Source of the DNA: Solen grandis
Taxonomy: Eukaryota; Mollusca; Bivalvia; Adapedonta; Solenidae
Direction: 5' to 3'
Assembly: GCA_021229015.1 (NCBI GenBank)
Contig: CM037781.1
Coordinates: 67,972,345-68,036,344, forward strand
Length of the DNA: 64,000 bases
The notes under the pieces are model-generated. The model saw only the letters and a list, made by a program, of their open reading frames with translations. It had not been told where the DNA came from and ran no database searches. Shown piece after piece: positions 57,645 through 64,000 of this stretch. Made by a program: the position numbers and the translations under genes. Position 1 is the stretch's first letter. Each line of letters opens with the position of its first letter.

Positions 57645-58330
57645 GGTTAAGAATTGCAGATGCTAGAGTTTAAGCAAAGTAAAATCTTGCATATTTTTTA
57701 TAATGCGTCTAATCGAATTGGCCTTTATCAGTCGTAATCGAATTTGACCGAGAGATTATAGCCATAAACATTGTCATGAAATATGATGATGGCGAAGATG
57801 CAAGAAGGTAAACAAAACATTAATTTTAGATAAAAGGGCCATGACTCTTGACAGAAAAGCCGAAATCAGCCATAATCGAACTGGTTGAGCGATTATTGGC
57901 ACCAACACTAACTCAAAGGTTGAAGAAGATCGTTTGAGGTAAAGTCACTGTAATGGTTCCGCTACGTCTTGGACCACTAAACTTCTACCAAGATACCAAG
58001 TTACCCCAATGAAACATTAGGAAACCTTGGTTATCTCCGTGAAAGGTCATGGATCCGAACTGAAGCGGAACCATTACAGGACTTTACCTTAAGACGTGAA
58101 GCTGGCATTTTTATATTTAAATGGCCACAACTCTGACGTCTTTGGCCGATATCAGCCACAATCAAACTTAGCCGAGAGATTATGGTTATAAACATCGTCA
58201 GGAATTTTGAAGACGATAACTTAAGAAATGAAGATGTTAGAGTGCAAACAAACTAATTGTGGACGACGGACGGACATTCATTGATCTTTATAAAACACCA
58301 TGATCACATGGGCTCAGATGAGCTAAAAAT
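57645..58330 (+). mobile_element. Satellite-A element with tail, containing a MITE
   Basis: About four units (GATGCTAGAG-like at ~57659, ~57798, ~58094 and ~58232) of ~140-160 bp, related to those at 0.9-1.5 kb. The tail is GGACGACGGACGGACATTCA (58261-58280) and ATGGGCTCAGATGAGCTAAA to ~58330. A 153-bp inverted-repeat element interrupts it. No head is seen. Confidence 0.75.
57937..58089. mobile_element. 153-bp foldback MITE-like insertion
   Basis: Terminal inverted repeats of 26-27 bp: AGGTAAAGTC with CTGTAATGGTTCCGCT at 57937-57963, and AGCGGAACCATTACAG with GACTTTACCT at 58064-58089, differing by one base. The interior is also roughly palindromic, so the whole element can fold into one hairpin. 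It sits inside a satellite-A unit that is continuous in other units, so its limits are well defined. Flanking TTGA and TTAA may be a diverged target-site duplication. No coding capacity. Confidence 0.8.
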
Positions 58331-58401
58331 CGCATGGGCTGACAATACGTCTAATAATCTGATTCATCGATCCACTGTGGGAACCAGTCCCCTAAAACAA
58401 C

Positions 58402-58404
<3 letters not shown>

Positions 58405-58440
<36 letters not shown>

Positions 58441-58518
58441 TACACACACGTATAAGACCCCCTCCCCCTTCTCTCTCTCTATCTCTCTCTCTTGTAAAAT
58501 CTCTCTCTCTCTCTCTTA
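58405..58518. repeat. (CT)n/(CA)n compound microsatellite
   Basis: CT run, CA run, then further CT runs to ~58516. On the plus strand it could act as a polypyrimidine tract, as it is followed by AACAAACTAACACCACAG. The frames across it are low-complexity shadows. Confidence 0.9.
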
Positions 58519-58560
58519 ACAAACTAACACCACAGAGACACAGGGTAGCGGTGTACATAA

Positions 58561-58764
58561 CGTTTCGTGGTCGTTCCGCTTGGGAAATTGAACACCAATC
58601 AAGTCCTAGTTAAGAGCTGTACGTATACATGTACGCGGACAGTATCGTCAACGGATCTGACAGAAGTGAAAAACAGATACGTGTTCAATTGTGAAATCAC
58701 CATGCTCCGATGTGTCAATGGTCATAATTTCAAGTACGCTAAGTGTATCCAGGTCACTGTTTAA
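58561..58764 (+). CDS. Possible exon, Cys-containing, function unknown
   Basis: A frame open for ~67 codons to TAA at 58762-58764. It includes VVVPLGKLNTNQVLV, SCTYTCTRTVSS, VKNRYVFNCEITMLRC and KYAKCIQVTV, with five cysteines. Upstream is a strong acceptor-like context (CT tract, CTAAC, CACAG at ~58535), but this frame has a TAA at 58558-58560 between the acceptor and the open part, so either the boundary or the call is wrong. Could be a chance frame. Confidence 0.25.
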   Translation, partial: RFVVVPLGKLNTNQVLVKSCTYTCTRTVSSTDLTEVKNRYVFNCEITMLRCVNGHNFKYAKCIQVTV

Positions 58765-58937
58765 CCACAAACTTACGCAAGCATGGCATCTCATTTCAGT
58801 AATATTGTAGCAAAAGGCAGGGTCCAGTGTTTTTTCTTTTGTCCTCTCGATTTGCCTACCAATTTATGCTTTAGAATTTCCAAATTATAAGAAATGCATC
58901 ATACCATTTATTGCAACGTTAGTGTCTTTTGAAAGAT

Positions 58938-59197
58938 GACTTGACTTGACTGTTTGAATTTACTGTCGCTTCGACAGTATTTCAGTCATTTGGCGACGTC
59001 CAGCTAATTACAGGTGGAGGAAGACCCCGAATGCACGGAGACATCCGGGTAGAACCACCGACCTACTGCAGGCCAGCTGGAAGGCTTCCTCATATGAAAA
59101 TCCGAATGACCCTACCGGGATTCGAACCCACGCGGCGAGGGGCTGAGTGAGTGTTAAAGTCAGCAACTTTACACTCTCGGTCACGGAGGCCCCTACT
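58938..59197 (-). mobile_element. SINE-1 copy with 11-bp target-site duplication
   Basis: TTTTGAAAGAT flanks it at 58927-58937 and 59198-59208. On the minus strand: head GGGGCCTCCGTGACCGAGAG, B box GGGTTCGAATCCCGG, body CTTCCAGCTGGCCTGCAGTA, tail TGAAATACTGTCGAAGCGAC. 260 bp. The minus-strand open frame here is a shadow. Confidence 0.95.
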
Positions 59198-59208
59198 TTT
59201 TGAAAGAT

Positions 59209-59775
59209 TACAATTATTCGTATGAGTGAAATCTTGAGATAATAAATTTGTAATCCAGACGTATATTACTTTTACCAGAATATTCACAGAATTGAGGGAA
59301 TACCTATATGCATACTATATTGTGTTACAGAGGGAATGTATAATAAAAGAAGTAGGGTTTTTTTGTGTTACATAGAGGGAATGAATAATAAAATAAGTAC
59401 GATAAATAATTTTAAGACCACTGTGCTAGTTTCAAAAGTATTAAGTTTTCTATCCAGTTAGTGAGAAATGCGACTTCAAGTGAATAGTGTTTACCGATAC
59501 AATTTCTGAACCCCAACAATCCAAATTATTGTGACGTGTAAATACAGGAACTCTGCAAAATACTCACTTGAGATACTAGTCGAACTCATCAGACTTTTAT
59601 TATTCTCATTTCTTTTAACACTTTTGCATTGTCAAAGTTCGATCGTGGACAAAGATTCAATACTGACCGGAAGATGATAAGGAAGTAAAATCATAAGGAA
59701 CAAGTGACATTGCCCCTCTGTCACTGTGAATACTGGATGTACACATCTTAAGCTCCATCAAAAAGCGTGGTCTTT
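59209..59775. other. Intergenic, no gene seen
   Basis: AT-rich and non-repetitive apart from a short duplication of GTTACA(TA)GAGGGAATG at ~59325 and ~59368. Confidence 0.4.
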
Positions 59776-59780
59776 GTCCA

Positions 59781-60098
59781 GTGCAGGTACGTCATCAGCC
59801 AATCGAAAGTGCCCAAGGATACATGTACGCACTTAACTTTGAGGGGCCGGAAGTAGTTCATAACGAGTCAGTGACGTCTGTGGAGATTTCCTTTCAAGAA
59901 ACAATTGGCGCTGATGATGTGGAACCGATAAGAGTGCTCCATAAATGTGTGAAACTTGATGCTCTGTTTGAGAGGCATGTATTGTTCCATATCGTGTGTA
60001 ACTGTTCCATGAAATGGTTTGAGACTCTTAAAGGCCAGCCCGACACAATGAAACTCACTTCCTGCAGAGTCAAACTAATGGTTTTTGTAGTGCCTTAA
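59781..60098 (+). CDS. Possible exon, 105 codons, function unknown
   Basis: A frame open from before 59781 to TAA at 60096-60098. It reads VRHQPIESAQGYMYALNF, EVVHNESVTSVEISFQ, GADDVEPIRVLHKCVKLD and KWFETLKGQPDTMKLTSC. Composition is balanced and locally GC-richer than its flanks. TTTGTCCAG and CATCAG offer acceptors at 59780 and 59798. There is no ATG at the start, so it would be an internal or terminal exon. No family recognised. Confidence 0.35.
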   Translation: MQVRHQPIESAQGYMYALNFEGPEVVHNESVTSVEISFQETIGADDVEPIRVLHKCVKLDALFERHVLFHIVCNCSMKWFETLKGQPDTMKLTSCRVKLMVFVVP

Positions 60099-60235
60099 CC
60101 TTTGACATTGTTTATATCAAATATTGACGCACGCAACAGATGCGTGATCAAGAATATATTTTTAATTTACGCATTTCATATATCTTTTTCTTTTAATTTA
60201 CACTCGCCTCCACCCCCCTCCCCCCACCCCATTAT

Positions 60236-60285
60236 TTCCTGTTTGGACCAGTACTTTGAGCCTGTGAAAGCTATGGATACTAATC
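60236..60285. repeat. Dispersed 45-bp motif, copy 3
   Basis: TTCCTGTTTGGACCAGTACT then TTGAGCCTGTGAAAGCTATG. It shares the TTGGACCAGTACTTTG core with 55.9 and 56.4 kb. Confidence 0.5.
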
Positions 60286-60345
60286 TGGCACGAACATAAA
60301 TTTCATAAATCATTCTTTCTTTGAACACTTAGGTTCAACAACTAG

Positions 60346-60374
60346 ATCATCATCATCATCATCATCATCATCAT
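60346..60374. repeat. (ATC)n microsatellite
   Basis: Nine or so ATC triplets. Confidence 0.95.
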
Positions 60375-60589
60375 ATTTAACACATTTTACGTGCATATTT
60401 ATATTTTAGTCAACGCATAAATAATCATGACTAAACAATTGAAATAAAAAGTATTTGAAATTGGAATAAATTTCAACCTGCTCCTGAAAATAAATCCCAA
60501 TAGAACTGAATCTGAAGTTTCGAAGATAAAAAGAACATTACGATAACACTCTGACGTCATCAGCAAAACATAATTATGCTTATCCAGAA

Positions 60590-61460
60590 GAAGGGCGAAG
60601 GAACACGATAGGGTGCGAAAGTCAGGAAAACACTAATGGGTACGATAGGCGGAGAAACACATATGGGTATGATAGGCGGAGAAACACTTATGGGTACGAT
60701 AGGCGAAGAAACACCTATGGGTATGATAGGCGGAGAAACACTTATGGGTACGATAGGCGAAGAAACACTTATGGGTACGATAGGCGAAGAAACACTTATG
60801 GGTATGATAGGCGATGAAACACTTATGGGTACGATAGGCGAAGAAACACTTATGGGTACGATAGGCGAAGAAACACTTATGGGTATGATAGGCGGAGAAA
60901 CACTTATGGGTACGATAGGCGAAGAAACACTTATGGGTACGATAGGCGAAGAAACACTTATGGGTACGATAGGCGAAGAAACACTTATGGGTACGATAGG
61001 CGAAGAAAAACTTATGGGTATGATAGGCAGAGAAACACATATGGCTATGATAGGCGGAGAAACACGTATGTGTACAACAGGCAGAGAAACACGTATGTGT
61101 ACAACAGGCAGAGAAACACTATGTGTACAACAGGCAGAGAAACACGTATGTACAACAGGCAGAGAAACACTTATGTGTACAACAGGCAAGAAACACGTAT
61201 GTTACAACAGGCAGAGAAACACGTATGTGTACAACAGGCAGAGAAACACGTATGTGTACAACAGGCAGAGAAACATGTATGTGTACAACAGGCAGAGAAA
61301 CACGTATGTGTACAACAGGCAGAGAAACACGTATGTGTACAACAGGCAGAGAAACACTTATGTGTACAACAGGCAGAGAAACACTATGTGTACGATAGGC
61401 GGAGGAACACGATTAAGAACGATATGCGGGGGAACACGATCGGGTACGATAGGCTGACGG
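60590..61460. repeat. 27-bp satellite, about 31 units, three variants
   Basis: Unit: ATGGGTACGATAGGCGAAGA, AACACTT. The left part (60636-61050) mixes GTACGATAGGCGAAG and GTATGATAGGCGGAG forms. The right part (61060-61390) has switched to GTGTACAACAGGCAGAG. Because 27 is divisible by three and units lack stops, frames of up to 273 codons exist on both strands (MGTIGEETL on plus). Several frames are open at once and indels in the right part do not close them, so this is a minisatellite, not a gene. Confidence 0.93.
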
Positions 61461-61556
61461 GAAAATGTTCTCGGCTTGCGCATTACACTTACCTCACCCA
61501 TATTTCCACCATTAACCTTGTAATATCCCTTTCTGTAACAACCTGGTTCCAACATG

Positions 61557-61690
61557 AAACAAGAGGGCCATAATGGTCCTGAAGCGCTCACCTGAGAAAC
61601 ATTGCCCTCAATGCCAATTATTATATTACGGATCATGGTGAATACATAATCTATGCAGAAGTACCATGCTCAGGTGAGCTAAAAATAATT
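61557..61690 (+). mobile_element. Minimal head-plus-tail element without satellite
   Basis: Head AAACAAGAGGGCCATAATGG with GCTCACCTGAG (61586-61596), ~70 bp of unique sequence, then CTCAGGTGAGC (61669-61679) and TAAAAAT. The 11-bp subterminal inverted repeats are perfect. This ~130-bp copy shows the ends alone, without an internal array. Confidence 0.8.
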
Positions 61691-62039
61691 TTTTCTATTG
61701 TATAGATATCTACATATAGAGCAGTAAGAATCGATATATGAACGTGCTATGTTTTTATTAACACAAACACTTATATAGGGGAATCAAGAATAAGATTATA
61801 TTTACTACTACTATACATAGTTATTAGAAATTTCCATGTATCAGCTGACAGTGTGTCAGCACATAATGACAATAATGTCACAAGACAAATTATGACAGTA
61901 TTTTATATTCAGCTAGTTTTATATTTAATAGATTACAGATACCAATATTATAGTTTGATGCATCTTCATTTAAGACTTGTGTTTAGACCCTTTATTCTAA
62001 ATTACTACATAGCTTGATGTTTATTTGTTTTCCTCTACG
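61691..62039. other. Intergenic, no gene seen
   Basis: AT-rich, non-repetitive. Confidence 0.4.
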
Positions 62040-62047
62040 CCTTTCGT

Positions 62048-62228
62048 CCCGGTAGGGACTTCGGATTTTTCATGTGGAAGCCTTCCAGCTGGCTTGTGGT
62101 AGGTCGGTGGTTCTACCCGGGTACCTCTGTGTACTCGGGGTCTTCCTCCACCTGTAATTAGCTGGACGTCGCTATATGATTGAAATACTGTCGCAGCGAC
62201 GGTAAACCCCAATACAACAACAACAGCA
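62048..62228 (+). mobile_element. SINE-1 copy, 5'-truncated
   Basis: CCTTTCGT flanks it at 62040-62047 and 62229-62236, an 8-bp target-site duplication. It begins at CCCGGTAGGGACTTCGG, just after the B box of complete copies, and runs through the body to GAAATACTGTCGCAGCGACG and an AAC-rich tail. It is the only plus-strand insertion among the body-bearing SINE-1 copies. Confidence 0.9.
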
Positions 62229-62690
62229 CCTTTCGTAACACTGTACTTCCTCTCTACTTAACATTCTTTCTCTTGCAGTTTACTAAGTTTGTATAAGTGA
62301 AACTTTATTTCACGATAGGAGGAGGAAATGCTTTTGTATGTGAAAGAATCATTTGATAATATGGAACCGCGTGTGGAACATCGGTAGAAAGAGAAGATTA
62401 TTTCCTATTTGTGTTATAAGTTGAATTTAGTATAATAAAGAAGACACTATCAGTCTGTCAACAGTCTTCTCCAGGTCCCCAAACAAGGAAAGAAAGAAAG
62501 AAAGAAAGCGTAAAGTAACAACGGGTTAAATTCATCCTGATATACTAAATACGAAAAACATTATCGGGTAAGAATTTTGTATCAACATAGACCATATATT
62601 GTTGTCAAAAAATAGATAAATAAATACCCTTATACACTCATATACAGATATGTGTTTTTAAGTGATTCGACGTTGATATTTGTTTGTTGT
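62229..62690. other. Intergenic with AAAG microsatellite
   Basis: (AAAG)n at ~62489-62509. No coding signal. Confidence 0.5.
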
Positions 62691-62692
62691 TG

Positions 62693-64000
62693 GTGTTGTT
62701 GATGTCTTGATGATGATGAAGATGATGTTGTTGATGATGATGAAGATGATGTTCTTTATGATGATGAAGATGGTGTTCTTGATGATGATGAAGATGGTGT
62801 TCTTGATGATGATGATGAAAATGATGTTCTTGATGATGATGAAGATGATGTTGTTGATGATGATGAAGATGATGTTCTTGATGATGATGAAGATGATGTT
62901 CTTGATGATGATGATGAAGATGATGTTCTTGATGATGAAGATGATGTTGTTGATGATGATGAAGATGATGTTCTTGATGATGATGAAGATGATGTTCTTG
63001 ATGATGATGAAGATGATGTTGTTGATGATGATGAAGATGATGTTCTTGATGATGATGAAGATGATGTTGTTGATGATGATGAAGATGATGTTGTTGATGA
63101 TGATGAAAATGGTGTTTGATGATGATGAAGATGATGTTCTTGATGATGATGAAGATGGTGTTTTGATGATGATGAAGATGATGTTCTTGATGATGATGAA
63201 GATGATGTTGTTGATGATGATGAAGATGATGTTGTTGATGATGATGAAGATGATGTTGTTGATGATGATGAAGATGGTGTTCTTGATGATGATGAAGATG
63301 ATGTTCTTGATGATGATGAAGATGATGTTCTTGATGATGATGAAGATGATGTTGTTGATGATGATGAAGATGATGTTGTTGATGATAATGAAGATGATGT
63401 TGTTGATGATGATGAAGATGATGTTGTTGATGATGATGAAGATGATGTTGTTGATGATGATGAAGATGATGTTGTTGATGATGATGAAGATGATGTTGTT
63501 GATGATGATGAAGATGATGTTGTTGATGATGATGAAGATGATGTTGTTGATGATGATGAAGATGATGTTCTTGATGATGATGAAGATGGTGTTCTTGATG
63601 ATGATGAAGATGATGTTCTTGATGATGATGAAGATGATGTTGTTGATGATGATGAAGATGATGTTGTTGATGATGATGAAGATGGTGTTCTTGATGATGA
63701 AGATGATGTTGATGATGATGAAGATGATGTTGTTGATGATGATGAAGATGATGTTGTTGATGATGATGAAGATGATGTTCTTGATGATGATGAAGATGAT
63801 GTTCTTGATGATGATGAAGATGATGTTCTTGATGATGATGAAGATGATGTTGTTGATGATGATGAAGATGATGTTGTTGATGATGATGAAGATGATGTTT
63901 TGATGATGATGAAGATGGTGTTTTGATGATGATGAAGATGATGTTGTTGATGATAATGAAGATGATGTTGTTGATGATGATGAAGATGATGTTGTTGATG
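62693..64000. repeat. 24-bp satellite (GAT-rich), runs off the window
   Basis: Unit: GATGATGATGAAGATGATGT plus TGTT or TCTT, more than 50 copies, continuing past the end. The plus strand is almost free of C. Two frames are open (Met/Lys/Leu and Asp/Glu/Val), and indels at ~63112 and ~63161 move between them without closing, so the 407-codon frame is an artefact of the repeat. Confidence 0.95.

Noticed and set aside
60636..61457. 273-codon open frame (MGTIGEETL repeats) and 209-codon minus frame
   Set aside because: 27-bp satellite open on both strands in several frames; no start context, domain or unique sequence.
62680..63903. 407-codon open frame rich in Met, Lys, Leu
   Set aside because: Product of a 24-bp satellite lacking stops; indels shift it between two open frames without consequence.

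Overview
This window is eukaryotic nuclear DNA, most likely from a bivalve mollusc. It is AT-rich, has no operons or ribosome-binding sites, shows splice-type signals, and contains repeat types I know from bivalve genomes: elements opening with ACAAGAGGGCCATGATGG-like heads, internal arrays of ~135-165 bp satellites, tails rich in GGACGGACGG, and two families of tRNA-derived SINEs. The species cannot be fixed from sequence alone. Two 100-N scaffold gaps lie at 5046-5145 and 45471-45570. Base quality is uneven. About 8.7-20.8, 24.2-30.9 and 36-50 kb look like an unpolished consensus with inflated homopolymers and many indels, so most reading frames there are broken.

Layout. 0.8-4.5 kb: two satellite-bearing elements and a duplicated ~700-bp repeat rich in TGACGTCA sites. 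4.6-5.05 kb: C-terminal end of a retroelement-associated protein (-), running into gap 1. 5.15-10.1 kb: two satellite-B elements, the first split by a 5'-truncated LINE with a target-site duplication. 13.1-13.8 kb: satellite F. 15.9-21.1 kb (-): remains of an autonomous Helitron-like Rep-helicase gene with a DUF6570-like region, Helitron_like_N region, PIF1-type helicase and an endonuclease-like tail. 21.1-28.7 kb: a block bounded on both sides by CCATGG/CCACGG palindrome clusters. It holds a candidate spliced gene (22.4-24.15 kb, +) and a satellite-D element. 28.7-32.15 kb (-): the expected upstream half of the same kind of Helitron protein, namely a cysteine-peptidase-like domain (broken by a SINE), a Lys-rich tract of ~22 tandem 22-residue repeats, and a Cys-containing segment. 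33.3-34.2, 38.7-39.6, 40.8-41.6, 42.1-43.9 and 49.8-51.0 kb: further satellite-bearing elements, with a LINE reverse-transcriptase fragment at 41.7-42.1 kb. 45.6-46.3, 52.2-53.6, 60.6-61.5 and 62.7-64.0 kb: 57-, 42-, 27- and 24-bp arrays. SINE copies, several with clear target-site duplications, are scattered between 21 and 62 kb.

How the parts relate. Most of the window is mobile DNA at several levels of nesting. The Helitron-like protein is the only rolling-circle enzyme visible, and it is a plausible mobiliser (inference) for the many non-autonomous head-satellite-tail elements, several of which end in a hairpin. LINE remnants are plausible helpers for the SINEs. Host coding content is sparse: one spliced candidate gene at 22.4-24.15 kb, one candidate exon at 34.47-34.65 kb, and a few weak open frames near 51.8, 53.8, 58.6 and 59.8 kb. 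None of these could be assigned a function.
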